Assembly (NCBI GenBank): GCA_052386745.1
Contig: JBQTJW010000005.1
Coordinates: 62,001 to 126,000 of the forward strand
Direction: 5' to 3'
Source of the DNA: Panacagrimonas sp052386745
GTDB lineage: Bacteria; Pseudomonadota; Gammaproteobacteria; Nevskiales; Nevskiaceae
Length of the DNA stretch: 64,000 nucleotides
This document shows, one piece after another, positions 1-8,278 of this stretch (its first letter is position 1; the number at the start of each line of letters is the position of its first letter). Under the pieces are notes generated by a model, which was not told where the DNA came from, ran no database searches, and saw only the letters and a program-made list of their open reading frames with translations. A program made the translations under genes and the position numbers.

Positions 1-549
1 ACGGTGGAGGCGCGTGGCTGCGAAGCGATGGGCAGCCGTTCCCGCGCGCTTCAGTGCGGGGTGGCGGTGGTCGGCGTGCTGAGCCTGTGCTGGCAGCTGG
101 CGGCCACCGGCGCTCTGCCACCCGCGGTGCAGGGCCTGGCTGCGATACCGTTGCAGCCGCTGGGATTGGCCCGGTCATGGACCTGGTTCGAGCGCGGACC
201 GCAACGTGACGAGCAGTGGCTGGTGGTGGCTGCAGAACGGATCGACGGGCAGTTCATCGATGCGTTCGCGCCGCCGGCCGAGGCCAGCCCTGGCGGACCT
301 CGTTTCGATGCATCGCAGCCTCCCCTGCTCGACGGCCTGCGTGGTCGCTACTACGAACTGCGACTGGCCGACCCCGCCAACGCGCACGCACGCGCCGCAC
401 TGGCACGGCGCGCGTGCACGCGACATGGCGGGTCGCTCACCCGCGTGCGCCTCGTCCTCATGGTGCGCGCGCCGGGTCATGCCGGCGCCGAGCAGCGGGT
501 CCTGGCCCGATACGAGTGCGCTTCCCTCCAGTCCATCGCGGAACCCTGA
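1..549 (+). CDS. HTTM-like membrane protein, C-terminal part (5' end probably outside window)
   Basis: The reading frame is open from the first base. A GTG at 4 and an ATG at 28 are possible starts, but the gene probably begins upstream. The visible part has one hydrophobic segment (about residues 17-40), then a soluble tail with a W-x-W-F-E motif, a Y-Y-E-L stretch and a late Cys pair. This tail resembles the C-terminal region of HTTM (vitamin K-dependent gamma-carboxylase-like) proteins. The family call rests on overall look only. It ends 7 bases before tatD on the same strand, so co-transcription is plausible. No function can be assigned from this fragment. Confidence 0.45.
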   Translation, partial: TVEARGCEAMGSRSRALQCGVAVVGVLSLCWQLAATGALPPAVQGLAAIPLQPLGLARSWTWFERGPQRDEQWLVVAAERIDGQFIDAFAPPAEASPGGPRFDASQPPLLDGLRGRYYELRLADPANAHARAALARRACTRHGGSLTRVRLVLMVRAPGHAGAEQRVLARYECASLQSIAEP

Positions 550-556
550 GCGGCAC

Positions 557-1399
557 ATGATCGACATCGGCGCCAACCTGGCACACGAGAGCTTCGATGC
601 CGATCGCGCGGCCGTGCTCGAACGCGCCTGGTCTGCGGGCCTGGAAGCCATCATCATCACCGGCAGTTCCATGCCCGGCAGCGCGCGCGCGCTGGAACTG
701 GCGCGGGAACATCCCGGCCGCCTGTTCGCCACGGCCGGCCTGCACCCGCACCATGCCGACGAGTGGAGCCTCGCATGCGCGGCACAGATCCGCAGGCTCG
801 CGCAGGACCCGCAGCTGGTATCCCTTGGAGAATGCGGGCTCGATTATTTTCGCGACCTGTCGCCGCGTGCCGCCCAGCGACTGGCATTCACGGCGCAGCT
901 GGAGCTCGCGGCAGAACTCGGCAAGCCGCTGTTCCTGCATCAGCGCAATGCGCACGCCGATTTTGTCGCCATCCTGAGGGAATACCGACCCCTGCTCGGA
1001 CGGGTGTGCGTGCACTGCTTCACCGATACGGCCCAGGCCGCGTCGGACTACATCGACCTGGACTGCCACATCGGCATCACCGGCTGGATCTGCGACGAAC
1101 GTCGCGGTCGACACCTGCTGGAGATCGTCCCCACGATTCCGTCCACGCGCCTGCTGGTGGAAACCGATGCCCCCTACCTGCTTCCGCGGGGGCTTCCCAA
1201 ATCAAGGATGCCGCGCGACGGCCGGCGCAACGAGCCCGCCTACCTGCCTGCCGTCATCGAAACGATTGCCCGTGCCTTAGGCCAGTCTGCCGCCGAGGTG
1301 GCGCTCACGACCACGGCGAACGCACGCGCCTTCTTCAATCTGGGCGAACCGGGATCATTCTCGTCGGGGGAGAAAAGCCAGGAGCCGGGCCTCAATTGA
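557..1399 (+). CDS. tatD: TatD family metal-dependent DNase
   Basis: 280 residues, starting at the ATG that opens MIDIGANLAH; a longer upstream frame has no family similarity. The sequence follows E. coli TatD closely: HPHHAD, GECGLDYFRDL, a central HCFTDT, GITGWICDERRG and the terminal metal-site motif ETDAPYLLPR followed by RRNEPAYLP. These His, Glu and Asp residues ligate the divalent metals of this TIM-barrel hydrolase family. TatD enzymes are 3'-5' DNases linked to DNA repair and DNA turnover, acting in the cytoplasm. The gene stands 7 bases after the HTTM-like frame. The last 15 or so residues are a non-conserved tail. Confidence 0.93.
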   Translation: MIDIGANLAHESFDADRAAVLERAWSAGLEAIIITGSSMPGSARALELAREHPGRLFATAGLHPHHADEWSLACAAQIRRLAQDPQLVSLGECGLDYFRDLSPRAAQRLAFTAQLELAAELGKPLFLHQRNAHADFVAILREYRPLLGRVCVHCFTDTAQAASDYIDLDCHIGITGWICDERRGRHLLEIVPTIPSTRLLVETDAPYLLPRGLPKSRMPRDGRRNEPAYLPAVIETIARALGQSAAEVALTTTANARAFFNLGEPGSFSSGEKSQEPGLN

Positions 1400-1465
1400 T
1401 CGCAGTCGTGACCCAAGGGGGCGAGACAAGGCATTTGCGTGCAATGCGGGTGGCTCGCAGATAAG

Positions 1466-1492
1466 CCGATCGTCGCCGATCGTCGCCGATCG
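1466..1492. repeat. Short tandem repeat downstream of tatD
   Basis: Two perfect copies of the 10-mer CGTCGCCGAT (1471-1490) preceded by half a copy. It sits in the 228-base gap between the converging tatD and acyl-CoA ligase genes. No function is visible. It may simply be slippage in GC-rich DNA. Confidence 0.6.
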
Positions 1493-1627
1493 CCCACGCC
1501 GCCGGGCCCGCTTGAGCCACAGCCGCTCCGAATCACGATCGACCGGAAGGCTTGTGTCCCATTGCGTGAGCTGCCGTGATGACGTCGGGCCACGGCGGTC
1601 GCACCACGTTCAGCGCTGCGCATGAAG

Positions 1628-3349
1628 CTAAATCCAGGAAACGCCCTCCGGCTGGGCGGCCACGCGCGCGGCGTACCGCTGCTCGATCGGCTCGCGACGA
1701 ATCTTCAGCGTGGGCGTGATCAGCCCCGCGTCGATGGTCCAGGGCTCGCGCAACACCACGAGACGACTCAGGCGTTCGTGCGGCGGGAGCCCGGCGTTGA
1801 CGTCCGCCATGAGCTGTTCGATCCGCCGGGTCAGCGTGGCGATATCGATTCCCTCGCCGCCCTGAGCGACGGGCGCGAGCACGGCTGCCGCGAAAGGCTG
1901 TGGCTCGCCGGCGCCCATGACGCAGGCCTGTTCCAGGAGCCCTCCGGCGCAGAGGGCGTTCTCGATGCCGGCCGGAGCGACGTACTTGCCCTTGCTGGTC
2001 TTGAAGATTTCCTTGACCCGCCCGGTGACGCGCAGAAAGCCTTCAGGGTCGGCCTCGCCGCGATCACCGGTGCGCAGCCAGCCGTCGTCTGTGAACGCTG
2101 CTGTGGTGGCCGCGGCGTCGCGGTGGTAGCCGCGCATCTGCGCCGGACTGCGGACCAGAATCTCGCCGTCCGATGCAAAGCGGACCGCAACACCGGGCGA
2201 CGGAGGGCCGATCCGTCCGCGACGACGCTTGCCAATCCGCCCGCAGTGCGAGACCGCGCCGTTTTCCGTCATGCCGTACAGCTCGACCATCGGCAGCCCC
2301 AGCGACTCGAAGAAGTCGCCCAGGTCTGCGGGCAGGGGCGCACCCCCCGTCAGTCCGAAGCGCGCGGCGTCGAGCCCGAGCTGGCGCCGGATCTTCGCGC
2401 GCATCAGGCGTCCCAGGACCGGAATCGCCAGCAGCCGGCCCAACCACGGCTCCGGCAGCTTTGCGAGCACGCCATCGCGAAGCTTGGTCCAGATGCGCGG
2501 CACGCCACCGAAGACCGTGGGCCGGGTTCGGACCAGGTCGTTGGCAAAGGTCTCCAACGACTCGACGAACTGCACCCGCAGCCCCTGCGTGAACGACATG
2601 CCTTCTACCAGAACGCGCTCGCCGATGTGAGCCAGCGGCAGGTAGGACAGCACCCGGTCGTTCGGCCCCAACTCGAACAGTTGCTTCAGGCTCTCGACGG
2701 CCGCCGCCAGCGATCCGAAGCTGTGTTCCACGCCCTTGGGGCGCCCGGTGGTGCCGGAGGTGTAGAGAATGGTGGCGATATCCCCGGGGGCAAGGGTCGG
2801 CGGATCGCAGGGCGGATGATCCCGGATCACGTCCTCCCAGCGTGCGTAGCGGTCAGGAAGCGAGGGTGAAAGGACGCAACGCAGGCCCACCAGGGCGTGC
2901 GGAATGGCCGCGAGCGCAGGCGCATCGGGCGGCAGCTTGCCGACGAAGATGGCCTGCGCCTGGCAGTGATCCAGCACGTACCGGGCGACATCCGCCTGCA
3001 TCGTCGGGTAGAGCGGCACGCTGACATGCCCGGCCATCCAGATGGCCAGATCCATGACAAGGAAATGCGCGCAGTTCTGGCTCAGCACGGCGACCGCCGA
3101 GCCCGGGGGGAAGTGGTGCGAACCCAGCCACGACGCGAGGCGCCGCGCCTCGTCGACCACGTCCAGAAAACGGTAATTGCGATCCAGCCCGCCCCCCATC
3201 GGCTGGACCAGCCAGATGTCCTCGGGCCGTTGCATCGCGTGCCGGACCGCAGCCGTCAGCCAGCTTTCTGGTGTCCCGGGGACGGGGGCGGACGGCCCGG
3301 TACCGGAGGACGATGAATGCGACTCCGGAGTTACGGAATGAGGCTGCAT
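1628..3349 (-). CDS. Long-chain acyl-CoA synthetase (AMP-binding family)
   Basis: 573 residues. The start at 3349 (MQPHSVTPES) is chosen because GGAGGTTTCC lies directly upstream; the open frame continues upstream without family similarity. The AMP-binding P-loop is TILYTSGTTGRPKGVEHS. The later motifs ELYGMTENG, GDRGEADPEG and RVKEIFKTSKGKYVAP place it in the long-chain fatty acyl-CoA ligase group (FadD15/FAA-like) rather than with acetyl-CoA synthetases. It activates a carboxylic acid to its CoA thioester using ATP, probably at the inner face of the membrane. It lies 88 bases downstream of the sodium/solute symporter on the same strand, so import followed by activation is a reasonable pairing. 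The exact chain length is not readable. Confidence 0.88.
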   Translation of the reverse strand: MQPHSVTPESHSSSSGTGPSAPVPGTPESWLTAAVRHAMQRPEDIWLVQPMGGGLDRNYRFLDVVDEARRLASWLGSHHFPPGSAVAVLSQNCAHFLVMDLAIWMAGHVSVPLYPTMQADVARYVLDHCQAQAIFVGKLPPDAPALAAIPHALVGLRCVLSPSLPDRYARWEDVIRDHPPCDPPTLAPGDIATILYTSGTTGRPKGVEHSFGSLAAAVESLKQLFELGPNDRVLSYLPLAHIGERVLVEGMSFTQGLRVQFVESLETFANDLVRTRPTVFGGVPRIWTKLRDGVLAKLPEPWLGRLLAIPVLGRLMRAKIRRQLGLDAARFGLTGGAPLPADLGDFFESLGLPMVELYGMTENGAVSHCGRIGKRRRGRIGPPSPGVAVRFASDGEILVRSPAQMRGYHRDAAATTAAFTDDGWLRTGDRGEADPEGFLRVTGRVKEIFKTSKGKYVAPAGIENALCAGGLLEQACVMGAGEPQPFAAAVLAPVAQGGEGIDIATLTRRIEQLMADVNAGLPPHERLSRLVVLREPWTIDAGLITPTLKIRREPIEQRYAARVAAQPEGVSWI

Positions 3350-3437
3350 GGGAAACCTCCTGGCCGGGCATCCGGCATTGCGCTGCTCGTTTACAAGTCC
3401 AGATTCTGCTCGCTTGCAGATCGGCGGGCACGGTTCG

Positions 3438-4856
3438 TCAACCGATTTCGGACCTCGGCGGCGCAACGGCCGGTTGACTCGACGCAAGGCCGGCTGCCGG
3501 CGCCAGTCTGCCGAAAGGAGACAACAGGAGGTAAGCGGCCAGCGAGACGCCAACGGACAGCAGGTACGGCGATTCCATGCCCACCAGGTGGGCGGCGACT
3601 AGGTACGTTGCCGTCCCCGTGACCAATGCCGCGAAGGCGCTCGGCACCCCGCCGAGTCGCGGCGCCCAGACGGCAAACACCAGCAACACCAGGATGCCGG
3701 ACGTGCCGATGCTGGAGGCCTCCTGGACCAGCGCGTACATGCTTTCGCTCGCCAGTGCGACCGCGTAGGCGATGAGTCCGAACAGGACGACGCCGTAGCG
3801 GTTCGCCTTCAGCTTGTGAGCCTCGCTCATGCCCGGTCGCAGCGCGGCGTAGACGTTGTGGGCGGCCAGCGAACCGGCCACGAGCAGGGCGCCGGACAGG
3901 GTCGACAGGATGGCGGAAACCAGCGCCCCCAGAAACAGGATGTAGAGCGGCAACGGCAGGTTCTGCTGCGCAAAGAGCGATAGGACCTGCTCGGGGTCCC
4001 GGTCTGCTCCGATGTACGTCGCCGCGCCCAAGCCGATCACCACGGGGATCAGCCCCATCGCCAGGTAGAGGATGCCGGCCGCCACCGTCGCACTGCGCGC
4101 AAGCGCCGCGCTGCGCATGGCCAGCACCCGCGATACCAGTTCCTGCGCCGCGATCGTCGAGAAGATGGGCACGGCGAGCGTATCCAGGGCATCAAACCAG
4201 CTCCGGTCATGCAGCGGATCGAGCCGGGCGGCTGGCAATCCGGCGAGGTGGTGATGCCCGCCCAGGTTCAGGAACACGATGAACAGCACGACCACGCCGG
4301 CAATCAGCACGAGGCCCTGCACCAGGTCGGTAATGGCATCGGCCCACATGCCGCCGACGGCGGTGTAGGCGATGACCACCACCGCTGCCAGCGTGATGCC
4401 AAGCACCAGTCCGACCTCGCTGACCGACGCTAGGATCTGCCCGAAACCGCGGACCTGCGCTGCCGCCCACATCACGGTGGAGGGCACCATCACGGCTGCC
4501 GCCAGCAGTTCGACACCCGTTCCGTAGCGGCTCCGGAACAAGTCGGCCGTGGTCACGATGCCCTTCTTCCAGAGCATCGACCCGAAAATCAGTCCCATCA
4601 ACACGATACCCACCGCGTAACCGAACGGGTCTGCCAGCACACCGGACACGCCGTGGGCGTAGGCCTCTCCCGTTGCACCCAGGCAGGTCTCGGCACCGTA
4701 CCAGGTGGCGAACACGGTGAACGTCGACATCCAGGGCCCCAGGCTGCGCCCCGCCAGAAGATAGTCCACCTCCGACTGGTGACGCCTTGCGAAGGCAAAC
4801 GCGATCGCCAGCTGCAGCACCACGTACAGGAGGATGCAAGTCAGGACGATGTTCAT
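3438..4856 (-). CDS. Sodium:solute symporter (SSS family, PutP-like fold)
   Basis: 472 residues from ATG 4856 (MNIVLTCILLYVVLQ), which puts the first membrane segment at the N-terminus as usual for the family; a GTG 16 codons upstream (4904) is an alternative. About 13 hydrophobic segments are visible. The family pattern appears early as DYLLAGRSLGPWMSTFTVFATWYGAETCLGA, with GGMWADAITDLVQG and a Ser/Ala-rich AILSTLSGALLVAGS later. SSS carriers import a small organic solute with sodium. The acyl-CoA ligase immediately downstream suggests a carboxylate or similar acid as substrate, but this is inference from context only. Confidence 0.88.
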   Translation of the reverse strand: MNIVLTCILLYVVLQLAIAFAFARRHQSEVDYLLAGRSLGPWMSTFTVFATWYGAETCLGATGEAYAHGVSGVLADPFGYAVGIVLMGLIFGSMLWKKGIVTTADLFRSRYGTGVELLAAAVMVPSTVMWAAAQVRGFGQILASVSEVGLVLGITLAAVVVIAYTAVGGMWADAITDLVQGLVLIAGVVVLFIVFLNLGGHHHLAGLPAARLDPLHDRSWFDALDTLAVPIFSTIAAQELVSRVLAMRSAALARSATVAAGILYLAMGLIPVVIGLGAATYIGADRDPEQVLSLFAQQNLPLPLYILFLGALVSAILSTLSGALLVAGSLAAHNVYAALRPGMSEAHKLKANRYGVVLFGLIAYAVALASESMYALVQEASSIGTSGILVLLVFAVWAPRLGGVPSAFAALVTGTATYLVAAHLVGMESPYLLSVGVSLAAYLLLSPFGRLAPAAGLASSQPAVAPPRSEIG

Positions 4857-4976
4857 TCCTTGGGGGCAACAGACAAAGGTGGAACTCCGGTCCGGATCGG
4901 TCACCCTCGCGGGTGTGACGACGCGGATTCGTCACTGCTCGACGCATTTCCCGGACGGGTGCGCTGCCCAACCCGA

Positions 4977-5019
4977 ACCGATTCGGGTACCCAAGCGTCA
5001 ATTCGCCGCCCGAATCGGT
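4977..5019. repeat. 11-bp perfect inverted repeat with nested palindrome
   Basis: ACCGATTCGGG at 4977-4987 pairs with CCCGAATCGGT at 5009-5019 across a 21-base spacer. A smaller palindrome, CCCGAA-CCGA-TTCGGG (4972-4987), shares the left arm, so the two structures exclude each other. It lies just after the CoA-transferase stop (5035, minus strand) and upstream of the symporter start. It could be a terminator without a U-tract, an operator, or an mRNA processing hairpin. Confidence 0.55.
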
Positions 5020-5034
5020 CTGTGGGTGTGATCG

Positions 5035-6309
5035 TCAGCGGTTTGTCACCTCGTGGGCGGCCCGCGCCAATTCCTCGCGAAACTCGGGGGCAGCGATGTC
5101 GATCATCCGCTTGCAGCGCTGGGCCAGCGACAGGCCGCGCAGGTCGGCCACGCCGTGCTCGGTGACGATGAGCCCGGCATCCGAGCGCGCGGTGCTGACC
5201 GGGCCATTGAGGCGCGCCACGATGCGGCTGGCGCGGCGGCTGCCGTCCCCGGCGACCGAGGGCAGGGCGACGATCGGCAACCCGCCGCGGGACCGCGCCG
5301 CGCCGCGCAGGAAGTCGATGGCGCCGCCGACCGCACCCACGTAGACGCCGCCGGCGATCTCGGCATTGATCTGGCCGGTGAGGTCCACTTCCACCGCGGA
5401 GTTGATGGCGACGAGCCGGTCCTGGCTCGCGAGCACGTCGGCGTTGTGGGTGTAGTCGATGCTGCGGAACTGCACCTGCGCGTTGCGCTCGATGAAGCGG
5501 TTCAGCGCCGGGCCGCCCAGCGACACGCCCGCGACGATCACGCCCGCGTCACGCGACTTGCGGGCGTTGGTGATGACGCCGCGTTCCGCCAGGTCCGCCA
5601 CCGAATCGATCAGCGCGCCGGTGTGGATGCCGAGATCGCGGCGATCGCCCAGCGCCGCCAGCACCGCTTCGGGAATGCCGCCGATGCCGAACTGCAGGGT
5701 GGAGCCGTCTTCGATCAGCCCGGCAACCTGCCGCGCCACGCCCAGCTCGGCGGCACCGGGCGCCGCGCGGGGCAGGGACGCCAGCGGCCGCGAACTGCGG
5801 ACGGCAACGGTGATGTCCGCCTCGGTCAGGTAGCGCTCGCCGTGGGTCCACGGCGCCTGGTCGTTGATCTCCACGATGATGGTGCGCGCCGTTTCGATGG
5901 CGGCCGGCAGGTACTCGCCCACCATCGACAGGCTGTAGCGGCCCTCGGCGTCCGGTGGCGACACCTGCAGCAGCAGCACGTCTGCGGCAATGGCGCGGCG
6001 CCGCACCAGCGCCGGCAGCAGCGAGTAATGGCAGGGCAGCAGGTCCAGCACGCCGGCCTTGGCCAGCCTGCGGTTGGCGCCGGCACCGCAGTAGGAACGG
6101 AACGAGATCACGTCCGCATGTTCGGGTGCGAACACGTCGGACCAAGTCATGCCGATGAACGCCTCCACGCGCCCCCCCAGCGTGCCCCGCTGCGCCACCA
6201 GCGCCTGGGTCAGCACCAGCGGCTCGGTGCCGGCCTGGCCCCACATCAGGCCGTCGCCAGGGCGGATGTACCGGGCGAGTTCGAGGTCTTTCAGGTCGAT
6301 GATTTTCAT
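5035..6309 (-). CDS. Acetyl-CoA hydrolase / CoA-transferase family protein
   Basis: 424 residues, from ATG 6309. It matches the acetyl-CoA hydrolase/transferase family (4-hydroxybutyrate or butyrate:acetate CoA-transferase type). Seen are GIGGIPEAVLAALGDRRDLG in the middle, INSAVEVDLTGQINAE carrying the probable catalytic Glu that forms the CoA thioester, and the C-terminal VTEHGVADLRGLSLAQR motif. The enzyme would move CoA between acids or hydrolyse acyl-CoA in the cytoplasm. It is divergent from a thiolase with only 59 bases between the starts, so the two probably share a regulatory region. Together with the ligase and symporter it suggests short- or medium-chain acid handling. The exact donor and acceptor are unknown. 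Confidence 0.85.
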   Translation of the reverse strand: MKIIDLKDLELARYIRPGDGLMWGQAGTEPLVLTQALVAQRGTLGGRVEAFIGMTWSDVFAPEHADVISFRSYCGAGANRRLAKAGVLDLLPCHYSLLPALVRRRAIAADVLLLQVSPPDAEGRYSLSMVGEYLPAAIETARTIIVEINDQAPWTHGERYLTEADITVAVRSSRPLASLPRAAPGAAELGVARQVAGLIEDGSTLQFGIGGIPEAVLAALGDRRDLGIHTGALIDSVADLAERGVITNARKSRDAGVIVAGVSLGGPALNRFIERNAQVQFRSIDYTHNADVLASQDRLVAINSAVEVDLTGQINAEIAGGVYVGAVGGAIDFLRGAARSRGGLPIVALPSVAGDGSRRASRIVARLNGPVSTARSDAGLIVTEHGVADLRGLSLAQRCKRMIDIAAPEFREELARAAHEVTNR

Positions 6310-6368
6310 AAGCGAAGTTTAAGCCGTGATACCGTTTCGTTTACCCACACCCCAGGAGAAAAACAGCA

Positions 6369-7571
6369 ATGAGCATGAGACGAGCGGCCATCGTGGCGCC
6401 CCTTCGGACCCCGGTCGGCGCCTTCGGCGGCACCATGCGCGCCCTCACCGCGGACGCCCTCGCAGTGCACGTCATCAAGGCCGTCATGGATCGCACCGGG
6501 CTCGATGGCGCGAAGATCGACGAGGTGATCGTGGCGCAATCGTATTCGTCGAGCGAGGCGCCCTGCCTCGGGCGCTACGCGGCGCTCGGCGCGGGCCTGC
6601 CCATCGAGGTGCCCGGCTACACGCTGGACCGGCGCTGCGGCTCGGGCCTGCAGGCCGTGGTCGACGCTTCGATGATGGTGCAGACCGGCGCCGCGGACGT
6701 GGTGCTGGTGGTCGGCGTGGAGAGCATGAGCAACATCGAGTACTACAGCACCGACATGCGCTGGGGCTCGCGCGCCGGGTCGGTGACGATGCACGACCGC
6801 CTCCAGCGCGGCCGCGAGCGTTCGCAGCCGGTGGACCGCTTCGGCGTGATCTCCGGCATGCCGGAAACGGCGGAAAATCTGGCCAAGGAATACAAGATTT
6901 CGCGCGAGGAATCGGACGCTTTCGCGGTGCGCAGCCACCAGCGCGCAGCCGCGGCCTGGGCCGCCGGCCACTTCGCCAACGAAGTGGTGCCGGTGAGCAT
7001 CGCGCAGAAAAAAGGTGCCCCGATCGTTCTGTCCAAGGACGAGGGCGTGCGTCCCGAAACCACCCTGCAGTCGCTCGCGGGCCTGCGACCCGTGCTCAAG
7101 GACGGCACCGTCACCGCCGGCAACGCCAGCCAGCAGAATGACGCGGCCGCGGCCTGCCTCGTAGTGGCCGAGGACAAGCTGGCATCGCTCAAGCTCGACC
7201 CGATGGGCTACTTCGTGAACTGGGCGTCCGCCGGCTGCCATCCCGCGACCATGGGCATCGGCCCCGTGCCGGCCAGCGCCAAGCTGTTCGCACGCACCGG
7301 CCTGAGCCTGGACAAGATGGATCTCGTCGAGCTCAACGAGGCCTTCGCCGCTCAGGCCCTGGCCGTGCTCAAGGGCTGGAACTGGAACGGCGACGACCGC
7401 CTCAACGTCAACGGCTCGGGGATCTCGCTGGGCCACCCGATCGGCGCCACCGGCGTGCGCATCCTGGTGACCCTGATGCACGAACTGAAGCGTCGTGGCG
7501 GCCGCTACGGACTCGAGACCATGTGCGTGGGCGGCGGCCAGGGCATGGCCGCGATCTTTGAGCGGGCCTAG
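6369..7571 (+). CDS. Thiolase (acetyl-CoA C-acyltransferase family)
   Basis: 400 residues; AGGAG lies upstream of ATG 6369, and a second ATG at 6375 is equally possible. All thiolase catalytic residues are present: the acylated Cys90 in TLDRRCGSGLQAV, His356 in GHPIGATG and Cys386 in CVGGGQGMA. It condenses or cleaves beta-ketoacyl-CoA. The family includes PhaA/AtoB-type acetoacetyl-CoA thiolases and beta-oxidation thiolases, and sequence alone does not separate them here. It is divergent from the CoA-transferase and followed 66 bases later by a phasin-like protein, so a role in acetoacetyl-CoA or polyhydroxyalkanoate metabolism is possible. Confidence 0.92.
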   Translation: MSMRRAAIVAPLRTPVGAFGGTMRALTADALAVHVIKAVMDRTGLDGAKIDEVIVAQSYSSSEAPCLGRYAALGAGLPIEVPGYTLDRRCGSGLQAVVDASMMVQTGAADVVLVVGVESMSNIEYYSTDMRWGSRAGSVTMHDRLQRGRERSQPVDRFGVISGMPETAENLAKEYKISREESDAFAVRSHQRAAAAWAAGHFANEVVPVSIAQKKGAPIVLSKDEGVRPETTLQSLAGLRPVLKDGTVTAGNASQQNDAAAACLVVAEDKLASLKLDPMGYFVNWASAGCHPATMGIGPVPASAKLFARTGLSLDKMDLVELNEAFAAQALAVLKGWNWNGDDRLNVNGSGISLGHPIGATGVRILVTLMHELKRRGGRYGLETMCVGGGQGMAAIFERA

Positions 7572-7637
7572 AACCTGGGTCGGCTGGCGAGGGGCTTTTC
7601 TCACTGGCCGCGCCTCTTCTTGCGCTACCCTCGGCGC

Positions 7638-8060
7638 ATGACCAGCAGAATCGGGAAGCGACGAAACCACCGGCGCACGAAATCACTTGCGAGAATGGCG
7701 GCCGAATTGGCCCTCGCGGTGCCCCAGGTCATGGCGCATCGCATCGTGCGCATGACGCTGGCCGGGCCCAGGCCCTCGGCGCGCGACCGGGCGGAATTCG
7801 AACGCATGTGGGCGGAGAAACTCAGTGCCTTCGCCGCGTCGTGGCAGGGCATGGCATCCCAGGGACTCGTGTCGTCGAGGCGCTTCGGCGCGGCACTGCT
7901 TCGCGACCTGCGGTCCGGCCGTCGAGGGCGCGGGCTGTTGCAGCGGATGCAGCGACAACTGCGGCGGGCGGCGTTGAATGTCGTTCGCGCGGGCCTGGCG
8001 CCGCTGCACGGCAAGGCCACGGCCAACGCCCGGCGGCTGTCGCGAATGCGGCACCTGTGA
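7638..8060 (+). CDS. Small basic protein, phasin-like (uncertain)
   Basis: 140 residues from ATG 7638; a TTG six codons upstream is possible. The protein is very rich in Arg at both ends. Its central part (AVPQVMAHRIVRMTLAGP, then PSARDRAEFERMWAEK) resembles small proteins annotated as polyhydroxyalkanoate granule-associated phasins in betaproteobacteria, as I recall them. No membrane segment or signal peptide is seen. The helical, Ala/Arg-rich make-up suits a granule- or nucleic-acid-coating protein. The neighbouring thiolase supports a PHA link, but no PHA synthase or reductase lies in the window, so this remains a suggestion. Confidence 0.5.
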   Translation: MTSRIGKRRNHRRTKSLARMAAELALAVPQVMAHRIVRMTLAGPRPSARDRAEFERMWAEKLSAFAASWQGMASQGLVSSRRFGAALLRDLRSGRRGRGLLQRMQRQLRRAALNVVRAGLAPLHGKATANARRLSRMRHL

Positions 8061-8278
8061 ACGCCATGGCTATCGGCGCCGCCGGTCGGCGCGGGCCGTG
8101 CGGCTTGGTGTACCGAAAGTCATGTGTTCGGCCCTATTCCGCCTGACTTGGTGGCGGCCTTACACTCGCGGTGCGGCGCAGGCGGGCCTGTTCTGAGCAC
8201 GAGAGGGTTAGGAACCCAATTGCGGCGGCCGGACCCGTCCGATTGAACAACATCCAATAACGAGGAGGAGATACACCC

